From: Fervidifonticultor_A tertius
GTDB lineage: Bacteria; Sysuimicrobiota; Sysuimicrobiia; Sysuimicrobiales; Humicultoraceae
Length of the DNA stretch: 64,000 nucleotides
NCBI GenBank assembly: GCA_031459235.1
Contig: JAVKIY010000006.1
Coordinates: 1-64,000, forward strand
Direction of reading: 5' to 3'
In this document: positions 1 through 8,246 of the stretch, in pieces
Position numbering within the stretch: the stretch's first letter is position 1
Layout of the letters: the number at the start of each line of letters is the position of its first letter
Position numbers and translations under genes: made by a program
The notes under the pieces: model-generated
What the model was told of the DNA's origin: nothing
The model's database searches: none
The model's input: the letters and a program-made list of their open reading frames with translations, nothing else

Positions 1-15
1 CGTGGGCACACCGCC

Positions 16-804
16 ATGAGCGCCGACACCGGCATCCGCTACGCCAAGGACGGACCGATCGCGCGGGTGACCATCGATCGGCCGCGCGTGCTGAACGCGC
101 TCGACCGCGCGGCGCACGACGCGCTCAGCGCCGCCTGGGACGACGTGCGCGACGACCCGTCCGTCCGCGTGGCCGTCCTGACCGGCGCCGGGGAGCGGGC
201 GTTCTGCGCGGGCACCGACCTCAGCGCCACCGGCGACGCGCGCGGCCTCGACTACCTCACCGCCGGCCCGCCGTTGGGCGCGGGCGGGCTGTCGCTGCGG
301 CGTGACCTGTTCGTGCCGGTGATCGCGGCGGTCAACGGCCTGGCGCTGGGGACCGGGTTCGAACTGGCGCTCGCCTGCGACATCGTGGTCGCGGCCGAGC
401 ACGCCGAGTTCGGCTTCCCCGAGCCGCGGGTCGGCCTGATGGCGCTGGACGGCGCGATGCACCTGCTGCTGCGGCAGGTTCCCCTCAAGCAGGCCATGGG
501 CCTGCTGCTCACCGGCCGGCGCATCGGCGCGGCCGAGGCCCGGGCGGCGGGGCTCGTCAACGAGGTCGTTCCGGCGGGCGACCTGGCCGCCGCCGCGGAC
601 CGCTGGGCGGCCGACGTGCTGGCGTGCGCCCCGCTCGCGGTGGAAGCGACCAAACACCTGGTCCAGGAGTCGCGCGACCTGCCCGCGTGGGCCGCGCCGC
701 GGTGGGTATCGCACCGCGTGCTGCGGGCGATGGCGTCCGAGGACGCGCAGGAGGGTATCCGCGCCTTCCGCGAGAAGCGCGCGCCGCGGTGGAGAAGACG
801 ATGA
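16..804 (+). CDS. enoyl-CoA hydratase/isomerase (crotonase) family protein
   Basis: Crotonase-fold protein of 262 aa, the usual family length. It should hydrate or isomerise an enoyl-CoA in the cytoplasm; the exact acyl group cannot be read from the sequence. The oxyanion-hole stretch AFCAGTDLS lies at residues 62-70. The two glutamates that catalyse hydration in mitochondrial crotonase are kept: E116 in GTGFELALACD and E136 in FGFPEPRVG. The usual GxGG stretch after the second Glu is replaced by LMALDG, so the substrate pocket is not that of the classical fatty-acid enzyme. The stop overlaps the start of the CaiB/BaiF CoA-transferase (ATGA at 801-804), so the two are translationally coupled and probably act on one acyl-CoA. 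Only 15 bases precede the start, so upstream context is missing. Confidence 0.93.
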   Translation: MSADTGIRYAKDGPIARVTIDRPRVLNALDRAAHDALSAAWDDVRDDPSVRVAVLTGAGERAFCAGTDLSATGDARGLDYLTAGPPLGAGGLSLRRDLFVPVIAAVNGLALGTGFELALACDIVVAAEHAEFGFPEPRVGLMALDGAMHLLLRQVPLKQAMGLLLTGRRIGAAEARAAGLVNEVVPAGDLAAAADRWAADVLACAPLAVEATKHLVQESRDLPAWAAPRWVSHRVLRAMASEDAQEGIRAFREKRAPRWRRR

Positions 805-1991
805 CCGACGAAAACGGCCCGCTGCCGCTCGACGGCGTGCGGGTGCTGGACTTCACCCAGATCACGCTCGGGCCCGTGGCCACCCAAATGCTCGGCGACT
901 TCGGCGCCGACGTCATCAAGGTGGAGCGGCCGGGGGCGGGCGACTTCACGCGGACCACGCTGCCGCTGCCCGGCGGCGACAGCATGGTCTACCTGGCCAG
1001 CAACCGGAACAAGCGGGCGCTGACCCTCAACCTGCGGGCGCCCGCCGCCCGCGAGATCGTCGAGCGCCTGCTGGCACGCGCCGACGTGCTCGCCCACAAC
1101 TTCCGGCCCGGCACGATGGAACGCCTGGGGCTCGGCTACGAGCAACTCCGCGAGCACCACCCGCGGCTCATCTACGCGGTGGGCACGGGCTACGGCCTAC
1201 GCGGGCCGTACGTCCACAAGGGCGGGCAGGACTGGATGGCGCAGGCCATGGCCGGGCCCCTGTTCCGGCGCGCGGACGAGGGCGCGCCGCCCGAGCCGTT
1301 CTCCACCGCGGTGTGCGACTTCATGGCCGGCATGCTCCTGGTCCAGGGCGTCCTGCTGGCGCTGGTGGCGCGCGCGCGGACCGGCCGCGGCCAGCTCGTT
1401 GCGTCGTCGCTGCTCGACGGCATGCTCTACATGCAGCAGCAGGAGGCCACGGCGTGGCTCAACGCGGGCCAGCGGATCAACTGGGCGCGCATGCCGCTCA
1501 ACGGCACCTTCCGGACGCGGGACGGGCGCTGGGTGCTCATGGTCGGCGCGTTCAAGAGCGATCCGCTCGGCGACATCAGCCGCGCCCTGGACCTGGCCCC
1601 CCTGGCGGCCGACCCCCGCTTCGCCACCGAGGCCGCGCAGTTCGCCCACCGCGAGGAACTCCAGGCGATCTTCCGCGCGCGCTTCGCCGAACTCACGCAG
1701 GACGAGGCCCTGCGCCGGCTGGAGGGGCAGGACATCCTCTGCGCGCCGATCCGCGACCTGCCCGAGGCGCTGGAGGACCCGCAGGTCACGGCGAACGAGA
1801 TGGTCGTGGAGGTGCCGCACCCGCGGGTGGGAGCGTTCAAGACCATCGGTGTGCCGGTGAAGCTCAGCGAGACGCCGGCGCGCGTGCGCCGGCACCCCCC
1901 GGATCTCGGCGAGCACACCGATGAGATCCTGCGGGAGCTCGGCTACGCGCCCGACGAGATCGCCCGGCTCCGGGCCGACGGGGTCGTCTAG
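801..1991 (+). CDS. CaiB/BaiF family CoA-transferase (type III)
   Basis: Family III CoA-transferase of 396 aa, moving CoA between an acyl-CoA and a free carboxylic acid in the cytoplasm. The start is the ATG in the ATGA overlap with the upstream hydratase; the sequence from there (LDGVRVLDFTQITLGPVATQ) is the standard family N-terminus. A longer open frame runs upstream but overlaps the hydratase and has no family similarity. The Asp in GGQDWMAQAM (about residue 144) aligns with the aspartate that forms the anhydride with substrate in formyl-CoA transferase. Paired with a crotonase it probably activates and then hydrates an acid such as a carnitine-like or branched compound; this is inference. 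Its TAG stop interlocks with the TAG of the convergent amidohydrolase in a shared CTAG. Confidence 0.94.
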   Translation: MTDENGPLPLDGVRVLDFTQITLGPVATQMLGDFGADVIKVERPGAGDFTRTTLPLPGGDSMVYLASNRNKRALTLNLRAPAAREIVERLLARADVLAHNFRPGTMERLGLGYEQLREHHPRLIYAVGTGYGLRGPYVHKGGQDWMAQAMAGPLFRRADEGAPPEPFSTAVCDFMAGMLLVQGVLLALVARARTGRGQLVASSLLDGMLYMQQQEATAWLNAGQRINWARMPLNGTFRTRDGRWVLMVGAFKSDPLGDISRALDLAPLAADPRFATEAAQFAHREELQAIFRARFAELTQDEALRRLEGQDILCAPIRDLPEALEDPQVTANEMVVEVPHPRVGAFKTIGVPVKLSETPARVRRHPPDLGEHTDEILRELGYAPDEIARLRADGVV

Positions 1992-3337
1992 CGGTCCGCG
2001 AGGCCAGCGGCGCTTCCCCGCGGGTCGAGCCGGCGCCAGATCCGCCCGACCTGGTGGCGCACCTCCTGCGCGTCGGCGAGGAGCGGCTTGCGGTCGCGCA
2101 CGACCTGACGGCCATCCACCCAGACGTGCCGAACGTCCATCCCCTTCGCCGAATAGACGAGCGTGGCCGGCAGGTTCGCCCAGGGCTGCAGGTGGAGTCC
2201 CTCGGTCGCCAGCGCGACAACGTCGGCGCGCTTGCCCGCCTCGAGGCTCCCGATGAGGTCCCCAAGGCCCAGGGCCTCCGCGGCGTCCACCGTGACCATC
2301 GCCAGGAGGCGGTCCACCGGCATGGCCTCGGGCGCGCCGGCCGCCACCTTGTTCAGCAGCCCGGCGCACTTCATCTCGTCGAGCAGGTCCATACCATTGT
2401 TGGTGGGCGCCCAGTCCGTGGCCAGCGCGACCCGGGCGCCCCGCCGCAGCATCTCGACCGCCGGCGCGACGCGGCCTTCCACCTTCGCGTTGCTCGCCGG
2501 GCAGTGCGCGACCCAGGTACCGGTCCGTGCCAGCAGCCCGATCTCCTCGTCGTCGACGTAGAGGCAGTGCGCCGCGACGACGTCCGGACCGAGCAGCCCG
2601 ACCGCCGCCAGGGCCCGCACCGACCCCTCGTACCCGCGCGAGCGCATCGCGGCCACCTCGGCCTGCGACTGGGCGCAGTGAATGAACACGCGCGCACCGG
2701 TCCGGTCGGCGAGCGCTCGGATGCGGCGCAGCAGGTCATCAGAGCAGGTGTTGGGCGCGTGCGGACCGATGCCGCAGTGGACACGCCGCTCGCGATCGAC
2801 ACCCCAACGGTCGATCAGTGCCATCGCCTGATCCCACTCCAGGGACCGGCCGACATCCCAGAGCGTGTGGCAGACGACGGCACGGATGCCGATCCGGTCG
2901 AAGGCCGGAGCGATGATCGCCATGTCCGAGAGCCGGTCGGCGATGCAGGTGATGCCATTGGCCAGCATCTCGAGACCGCCTAGCATCGCGCCCCAGTAGT
3001 AGTCCTCGGGCACGGCCCTGTCCATGAACGGCAGCCCGTAGGTGACGCCCCAGGCCTCTCGCGGACGGTCCTCGGCCACGCCGCGGAACATCGACAGGGC
3101 CGCGTGGGTGTGCGCGTTGACGAGGCCGGGGAGGATGAGCAACCCGCGGCAGTCGACGGCGCGATCACCCGGGCGTGGCGTCCAGGACGCCTCGGGCCCG
3201 ACGTATGCGAGGCGATGACCCTCGATGACGACCGCGCCCGGCGAGTAGACGCGCCGTCGAGGGTCCATCGTCAGGACGGTCCCGCCGCGCAGGACCTGGC
3301 GCGCGCCCGAACCGCCCGTCGTGCCCGCGTTCGTCAC
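1988..3337 (-). CDS. amidohydrolase family protein (ATZ/TRZ, MtaD/SsnA-like deaminase)
   Basis: Metal-dependent amidohydrolase of 449 aa with the beta-sandwich and TIM-barrel layout of the chlorohydrolase/5-methylthioadenosine deaminase group. The first metal motif NAHTHAAL carries H76 and H78; later ligand motifs are HCAQSQAE, AAHCLYVD and ATDWAPTNN. This group deaminates or dechlorinates heterocyclic amines; the substrate here is unknown. I chose the GTG at 3337 because GAGGAG sits 7 bases upstream; an in-frame ATG at 3400 would add 21 residues without a good ribosome binding site. It is transcribed alone, convergent with the CoA-transferase and divergent from the binding-protein gene, across a 188-base gap in which I see no convincing promoter. 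Confidence 0.9.
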   Translation of the reverse strand: MTNAGTTGGSGARQVLRGGTVLTMDPRRRVYSPGAVVIEGHRLAYVGPEASWTPRPGDRAVDCRGLLILPGLVNAHTHAALSMFRGVAEDRPREAWGVTYGLPFMDRAVPEDYYWGAMLGGLEMLANGITCIADRLSDMAIIAPAFDRIGIRAVVCHTLWDVGRSLEWDQAMALIDRWGVDRERRVHCGIGPHAPNTCSDDLLRRIRALADRTGARVFIHCAQSQAEVAAMRSRGYEGSVRALAAVGLLGPDVVAAHCLYVDDEEIGLLARTGTWVAHCPASNAKVEGRVAPAVEMLRRGARVALATDWAPTNNGMDLLDEMKCAGLLNKVAAGAPEAMPVDRLLAMVTVDAAEALGLGDLIGSLEAGKRADVVALATEGLHLQPWANLPATLVYSAKGMDVRHVWVDGRQVVRDRKPLLADAQEVRHQVGRIWRRLDPRGSAAGLADR

Positions 3338-3525
3338 CCAGTCGCTCCTCGCCTCGTGCGACGCCGCAGCACTTCCCAAGAAGCCGTCAAGAGGATTCAC
3401 GCGACGACGACCCGAACTCCTCCGCGACCTGGCACGGACGGCCCTCGACGAACCTCTCGGGACTCGCGTCGCCGCAACGACCGGCCCCGGTTGACGACCG
3501 CCTGCAGGATCCAGTCCACGGCGAG

Positions 3526-4587
3526 GTGATGGAAATGACGCGCGATCAGCTCACGCTCGTTGCGCCCGCGCTCAGCCGGCGGGCGTTCTTGCGTCTGGGA
3601 GGCGCGGCGGCGCTGGTCGCAGCCGGCGGCCGGCTCGCGCGCGTCCTGCCGGCTTCCGCCCAGAGCGTGACGTCGGTCTCGACCCAGCTGGGGTGGCTCG
3701 CGAGCGTAGCCGCGGCCGGCGACTTCGTCGCCATCGAGAAGGGCTACTATCGCGACGCCGGCATCGACGTGCGTATCCAGCCCGGGGGTCCGGCCATCGA
3801 CCCGATCCAGAACGTGGCGAGCGGCGCCGCCGTCTTCGGAAACGCGGCGTCCAACGGCATCCTCGTCAACGCCCGGGCCCAGGGCCTCCCGCTGCGGGCC
3901 TTCGGCACGGTGCTCCAGCGCCACCCGTTCGCGTTCTTCTACCTCCAGGAGTCCGGGATTCGCACGCCCCGCGACTTCGAGGGCAAGACCATCGGCATCC
4001 AGCCCACGGCGCGCCCGCTGCTCCAGGCCGTGCTGAAGCGGCACCAGATCGCCGAGGACCGGGTCCGCGTCGTCTTCGTGGGCGGCGACATCTCCCCGCT
4101 GCTGGTCAAGCGGGTGGACGTAATCACCGGTTGGGTCGTCGACCGGCTGCCGCAGTTCGAGAACCAGGGCTTCGGCGGCTCGATCAGATACCTGCGCCTG
4201 TGGGACCTGGGCATCCGGATGTACGCCTACGTGTACTTCACCACCGACCAGGTCCTGCGCGACCGGCGCGATCTCGTGACGCGCTTCCTGAGCGCGAGCG
4301 CGAAGGGCTGGATGTACGCCCGGGAGCAGCCGGTCGAGGCGGCCGACATCGTCATCCGGCGCACGACCGGGCTCGACCGCAGCATCGAGCTCCGGACGCT
4401 GCAGAACCAGATTCCCTACATGACCTCCATCGCGACCAGGCAGCGCGGGTGGGGCTACATGGAGCCGAAAGTCTGGAGCGATCTGATCGAGACCTACCGC
4501 GCGCTGGATCAGATCCCCAAGACGGTCGCGGTCGACGAGGTGGCGACCAACGAGTTCGTCGAGATGGCCAAGACGCCGAAGGTGTAG
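3526..4587 (+). CDS. ABC transporter substrate-binding protein, NMT1/SsuA-like, Tat-exported
   Basis: Periplasmic solute-binding protein of 353 aa of the NMT1/THI5-like group that binds pyrimidines, alkylsulfonates or aromatic acids. A twin-arginine signal (SRRAFLRLGG, residues 17-26) is followed by a hydrophobic run and a likely cleavage after LPASA near residue 45; there is no lipobox Cys. The family core GDFVAIEKGYYRDAGIDV follows directly. Starts at 3526 (GTG), 3529 and 3535 (ATG) are all possible and differ by at most 3 residues. No permease or ATPase lies next to it: the next genes, 9 bases and then 4 bases overlapping, are an FAD oxidoreductase and an aldehyde dehydrogenase. It may serve an importer encoded elsewhere, or present ligand for oxidation by its neighbours. 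Confidence 0.88.
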   Translation: MMEMTRDQLTLVAPALSRRAFLRLGGAAALVAAGGRLARVLPASAQSVTSVSTQLGWLASVAAAGDFVAIEKGYYRDAGIDVRIQPGGPAIDPIQNVASGAAVFGNAASNGILVNARAQGLPLRAFGTVLQRHPFAFFYLQESGIRTPRDFEGKTIGIQPTARPLLQAVLKRHQIAEDRVRVVFVGGDISPLLVKRVDVITGWVVDRLPQFENQGFGGSIRYLRLWDLGIRMYAYVYFTTDQVLRDRRDLVTRFLSASAKGWMYAREQPVEAADIVIRRTTGLDRSIELRTLQNQIPYMTSIATRQRGWGYMEPKVWSDLIETYRALDQIPKTVAVDEVATNEFVEMAKTPKV

Positions 4588-4596
4588 GTCGAGCGC

Positions 4597-5907
4597 ATGC
4601 GCACCGCCACGGACTACCGCGCCCTGCCGCTCGCCGGCGAGTGCGATGTGCTGGTCGTCGGCGGCGGCGCCGCGGGGGTATGCGCGGCGGTGGCCGCGGC
4701 CCGCAATGGCGCGCGGACGGTGCTGCTGGAGCGTAACCCGTTCCTCGGCGGCCGCGCGACCGCGAGCATGGTGCTCGTGCTCGACGACTACACGGACGGC
4801 CAGCAGATCACCGTCAAGGGCCTGGCGACCGAGTACGCGGAGCGCCTGAAGGCGGTGCAAGGGGCGGTGGACATCCCACCCGAGGCATGGACGCCGGAGA
4901 ACCGGGGCCCCGATTCTCCCGACTACGACCTGTGGGCGTCGTGGGGGTTCCTCTACTACTTCGTACCCGAGCCCCGACCCCTCACGTACGCGGTCTCGTT
5001 CGACCCCGAGGCGTACAAGCGGGTCTCCGAGGAGATGCTGCTGGAAGCCGGGGTGAAGTTCTCGCTGTTCACCGACATGCTCGACGTCGTGAAGGCCGAC
5101 TCGCGCATCGTCGAGGTCGTGGCGCGGCGCCGCAACGGGCTCGTCCGCCTGGCGGCGCGGCAGGTGATCGACGCCTCCGGCGACGGCGACGTCATGGCCG
5201 CCGCCGGCACGCCGTTCGTCCACGGCAAGTACATGGTCACGCTGGTCCACCGCTACGGCGGCATCGACATCGACCGGTGGATGGCGTTCGAGAAGCAGCA
5301 CCCCGGGCACGCGAAGGAACTCAACCGCGAGGTGCGTAGTCTCTACGGCGGCTCGTGGGACCGCTGGTGGATGCGGACGACCCTCCCCGGGGTCGTCTGG
5401 GTCAACGCCCCGCACCTGACCGGCTACGACGCGATCGACTCGGAGGACCTCACCCAGGCCACGCTCGAGGCGCGGCGTCGCATCTGGAAGGCGTTCGAGT
5501 TCATCCGCCGCCACCTTCCCGGGTGGGAGCACTGTTACCTGATCGACACGTGCGCCGAGCTCGGCATGCGGCAGAGCCGGCTGCTCCAGGGACAGTACGT
5601 CGTCACGAAAGACGATGTGTTCAACGGGAACCGGTTCCCCGACAGCATCGGCATGGGCCGCAACTACCACATGCCTTACCGCAGCATGGTGCCGGTGGAC
5701 GTCCGCAACCTGCTGGTGGCGGGCCGGTGCTTCTCCTGCGAGCCCGGCGCCCAGCGCTCCGCCCGCGAGATCCCGCCGTGCATGGTCCTCGGTCAGGCCG
5801 CGGGCACGGCCGCGGCGCTGGCGGTCGCGCAGGACGTGGCGGTGCAGGACGTGGACATCGCGGAGCTCCAGCGCAGGCTCAGAAAGGACGGGGCGTACAT
5901 CGTATGA
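4597..5907 (+). CDS. FAD-dependent oxidoreductase (FAD_oxidored family)
   Basis: Flavoprotein of 436 aa. The N-terminal Rossmann fold has VGGGAAG at 21-27 and the ribose-binding E45 in TVLLERNPFLGG. The C-terminal FAD segment reads CFSCEPGAQRSAREIPPC followed by MVLGQAAGTAAAL, typical of the pfam12831 group found with uptake systems and often annotated only as an FAD-dependent oxidoreductase. No signal peptide is seen, so it should be cytoplasmic. It starts 9 bases after the NMT1-type binding protein, and its stop overlaps the aldehyde dehydrogenase start (ATGA at 5904-5907), so the three form one transcription unit. A sequential oxidation of an imported substrate to an aldehyde and then an acid is a reasonable inference; the substrate is unknown. 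Confidence 0.9.
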   Translation: MRTATDYRALPLAGECDVLVVGGGAAGVCAAVAAARNGARTVLLERNPFLGGRATASMVLVLDDYTDGQQITVKGLATEYAERLKAVQGAVDIPPEAWTPENRGPDSPDYDLWASWGFLYYFVPEPRPLTYAVSFDPEAYKRVSEEMLLEAGVKFSLFTDMLDVVKADSRIVEVVARRRNGLVRLAARQVIDASGDGDVMAAAGTPFVHGKYMVTLVHRYGGIDIDRWMAFEKQHPGHAKELNREVRSLYGGSWDRWWMRTTLPGVVWVNAPHLTGYDAIDSEDLTQATLEARRRIWKAFEFIRRHLPGWEHCYLIDTCAELGMRQSRLLQGQYVVTKDDVFNGNRFPDSIGMGRNYHMPYRSMVPVDVRNLLVAGRCFSCEPGAQRSAREIPPCMVLGQAAGTAAALAVAQDVAVQDVDIAELQRRLRKDGAYIV

Positions 5908-7385
5908 GCGCACGGGCGGTCCAGACCACGCGGGAGTGCCTGCACCTGATCGGCGGCCGCTGGGTCCCCTCGGCGTCGGGCCAGACCTTCGAGGACCGCA
6001 ACCCGGCGAACGCGGCGGACGTGGTCGCCACCTTCCCGGTCGGCGGCCGCGAGGAGGCGACCGCCGCGGTCGAGGCCGCCGCCGCGGCCTACCCTGCCTG
6101 GAGTCACGAGGCGCCCAACCGCCGCGCGGCCGTGCTGCTCCGCGCGGCCGCGGTCCTCCGCGGCCGGCTCGAGGAGGTCACGCGCGACTTCGTCCGCGAG
6201 GAGGGCAAGCCGATCACCGAGGCGCGCGCGGAGGTCCTCCGCGCCGCCGAGGTCCTCGAGTACTTCGCGGGCGAAGCGCCGCGGATGAGCGGCGAGACGC
6301 TCCCCTCGTCCCGGCCCGGCGTCTTCCTCTACACCCTGCGCCGGCCGCTGGGCGTGGTCGGCGTCATCACCCCGTGGAACTTCCCGATCGCGATCCCGGC
6401 GTGGAAGATCGCGCCCGCGCTCGCCTGCGGCAACACCGTGGTCTTCAAGCCCGCCTCGCAGGCGCCGCTGTCGGGCTGGTACCTGGCCCAGGCGCTGCAC
6501 GAGGCCGGCTTGCCGGCCGGCGTGCTGAACCTCGTGACCGGCCCGGGCGGCGCGGTCGGTGGTACCATCATCGACCACCCGGCGGTACGCGCCATTTCGT
6601 TCACCGGCTCCACCGAGATCGGTACTCGCGTTTACCAGGCGGGCTCGCAGCGTACCGCCCGGGTGCAGTGCGAAATGGGCGGCAAGAACCCGCTGGTGGT
6701 GCTCGCCGACGCGGACCTCGACCTGGCGGTGCGGCTCGCCGTCGAGGGCGCTTTCTCCGGTACCGGGCAGAAGTGCACGGCCACCAGCCGCGTCATCGTG
6801 GAGCGCCCCGTGCACGACGCCTTCCTGCGCCGGCTCGTCGAGGCGACGCGCGCGCTCGTCGTCGGCGACCCGCTCGACGAGCGAACGTTCGTCGGCCCGA
6901 CCGTGGACGAGGCGCAGATGGCCAAGGTCCTCGAGTACGTGGAGATCGGGCGGCGCGAGGGCGCGGAGTTGCTCTGCGGCGGCACGCGCCTCACCGAGGG
7001 CGACCTGGGCCGCGGCTACTTCGTCGCGCCCGCGGTCTTCGCGGGGGTCCGGCCGGAGATGCGCATCGCCCGGGAGGAGATCTTCGGCCCGGTCGTCGGT
7101 GTCATGCCGGCTGAGGACTTCGACGACGCCGTCGCGCTCGCCAACCAGACGCAGTTCGGGCTCTCGGCGAGCATCGTGACCGGCAGCCTGGCGCGAGCCC
7201 ACGCGTTCACCGAGCGCGTCGAGGCCGGGCTGGTGATGGTCAACCTGCCCACCGTCGGCGTGGAGTACCAGGCGCCGTTCGGCGGCACAAAGGCCTCGGG
7301 CACGGCGTTCAAGGAGCAGGGGAAGGCCGCGGTCGAGTTCTACACCGAGACGCGGACCGTGGCGCTGCGGCCGGCAGGGGCCTAG
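5904..7385 (+). CDS. aldehyde dehydrogenase, alpha-ketoglutaric-semialdehyde dehydrogenase-like
   Basis: NAD(P)-dependent aldehyde dehydrogenase of 493 aa, full family length. Catalytic residues are present: N159 in PWNFPIAIP, E257 in CEMGGKNP and nucleophile C291 in GTGQKCTATSR. The GQKCTATSRVIV motif and the C-terminal AGLVMVN...QAPFGG segment resemble the Bacillus YcbD/GucD group that oxidises 2,5-dioxopentanoate (alpha-ketoglutaric semialdehyde) to 2-oxoglutarate, so that activity is the best guess. The start is fixed by the ATGA overlap with the FAD oxidoreductase; the open frame extends far upstream but only as a shadow of that gene. It is the last gene of the unit; 53 bases separate it from the convergent VapC gene. 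Confidence 0.93.
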   Translation: MSARAVQTTRECLHLIGGRWVPSASGQTFEDRNPANAADVVATFPVGGREEATAAVEAAAAAYPAWSHEAPNRRAAVLLRAAAVLRGRLEEVTRDFVREEGKPITEARAEVLRAAEVLEYFAGEAPRMSGETLPSSRPGVFLYTLRRPLGVVGVITPWNFPIAIPAWKIAPALACGNTVVFKPASQAPLSGWYLAQALHEAGLPAGVLNLVTGPGGAVGGTIIDHPAVRAISFTGSTEIGTRVYQAGSQRTARVQCEMGGKNPLVVLADADLDLAVRLAVEGAFSGTGQKCTATSRVIVERPVHDAFLRRLVEATRALVVGDPLDERTFVGPTVDEAQMAKVLEYVEIGRREGAELLCGGTRLTEGDLGRGYFVAPAVFAGVRPEMRIAREEIFGPVVGVMPAEDFDDAVALANQTQFGLSASIVTGSLARAHAFTERVEAGLVMVNLPTVGVEYQAPFGGTKASGTAFKEQGKAAVEFYTETRTVALRPAGA

Positions 7386-7438
7386 CACCGCGCCGGCGTT
7401 GGCCCGGCCCGCGGCGCGGAAGACGGTTCCTCGGGTGG

Positions 7439-7843
7439 CTACGGCCGAATCGCAAAGCGGCCGTACTGGCGAAAGTGATCGTCGAAGGTGAAGACCGCCT
7501 CGAGACCCAGTCGCTCCATCAGGGCGAAACTCGTGCAGTCGGTGAAGCTGAAGTCCTTGTCTGCGAAGCCTCGGAAGATCCGCCAGGCCACCTCGATGAC
7601 GTCCGAGGTGAGGTACTCGACCCGGAGCACCCGGCTGGCCCGTATGTCTTCGCCGAACTGAACGGCAACCGCATGCCCGGCACGCAGCCGCATCAGCGTG
7701 TACGTTTCGTCGAGGACGTAGTCGCTGGTTACGAACGCCTGTCCTTGCTCCAGTGCTGCGGTGCGGAATGCGAGAGCCGCATTGTGGTGAGCGTCGCGTC
7801 GATTCTCCACGGCGAGAAAGGCGGCCGTGTCCACGAAGATCAT
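7439..7843 (-). CDS. vapC: PIN-domain toxin, VapC family
   Basis: PIN-domain ribonuclease toxin of 134 aa. The four acidic positions expected for the metal site are visible: D5 in MIFVDTAAF, E46 in VLDETYTL, D102 in FSFTDCTSF and D121/D122 in TFDDHF. VapC proteins cleave RNA, often tRNA, when freed from their antitoxin. The gene is downstream of and overlaps a ribbon-helix-helix antitoxin by 4 bases (ATGA read on the minus strand), the normal antitoxin-first order. Expression should follow the autoregulated promoter upstream of the antitoxin. It lies between the metabolic unit ending at 7385 and the M19 gene, so the module looks like an inserted accessory cassette. Confidence 0.9.
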   Translation of the reverse strand: MIFVDTAAFLAVENRRDAHHNAALAFRTAALEQGQAFVTSDYVLDETYTLMRLRAGHAVAVQFGEDIRASRVLRVEYLTSDVIEVAWRIFRGFADKDFSFTDCTSFALMERLGLEAVFTFDDHFRQYGRFAIRP

Positions 7844-8097
7844 CCGTCTCCTCGCGGCGGGTAGAGATACCGATCGTGTCGCTCTGCCAGGTCCGATGGC
7901 CCCTCGAAGGAACCGCTTCGGCGGGCGAATGGATCCTCGTGGTAGGCGTTCCGGACATTTTCGGGAGGCCGGGCGCGGCGTTCGGCGATGAGTTGCCTGA
8001 TGAGGGCGGAAACCGTGGTGCCCCTTGATGCGGCTTCTCTCCGCAGGAACTCGTGCTGGTCGATAGGGAGCTCAATGGTCAAACGCTTGGTAGCCAT
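7840..8097 (-). CDS. vapB: ribbon-helix-helix antitoxin, VapB-like
   Basis: Small protein of 85 aa. The N-terminal 40 residues (MATKRLTIELPIDQHEF followed by a helix-turn-helix-like pair of amphipathic helices) are a ribbon-helix-helix DNA-binding domain; the C-terminal tail, rich in Arg, Pro and acidic residues, is the type that wraps the toxin. It precedes and overlaps the PIN toxin by 4 bases. RHH antitoxins repress their own promoter, and a promoter with three evenly spaced GTAC sites lies just upstream (8115-8170). Start is the ATG at 8097. Confidence 0.86.
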   Translation of the reverse strand: MATKRLTIELPIDQHEFLRREAASRGTTVSALIRQLIAERRARPPENVRNAYHEDPFARRSGSFEGPSDLAERHDRYLYPPRGDG

Positions 8098-8114
8098 AAC
8101 ACCCCTGCAGGCAC

Positions 8115-8170
8115 GTACACACGTACATCTGTACAGTTACATTATACCCAGTCGAGCAGTATCCAGTCAA
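8115..8170 (-). promoter_or_regulatory. vapBC promoter with phased GTAC operator
   Basis: Read on the minus strand, TTGACT (8170-8165) and TATAAT (8146-8141) are separated by 18 bases, a near-consensus housekeeping promoter that stands out in this GC-rich sequence. Between the -10 box and the antitoxin start are three copies of the palindrome GTAC at 8131-8134, 8123-8126 and 8115-8118, exactly 8 bases apart. Evenly spaced 4-base half-sites are what tandem RHH dimers bind, so this is a likely autoregulatory operator. Binding itself is inferred. Confidence 0.75.
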
Positions 8171-8246
8171 TACGGACCGAACTCGTCCGAACGACCTCCC
8201 AGCCACCTCAGGTGACCTGGCCGGCGGGTAGCCACGCGGAGCGCGC

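Noticed and set aside
3338..3525. Promoter for the orphan binding-protein gene with TTGACG near 3490
   Set aside because: No acceptable -10 hexamer lies at 16-18 bases spacing; not listed as a feature.
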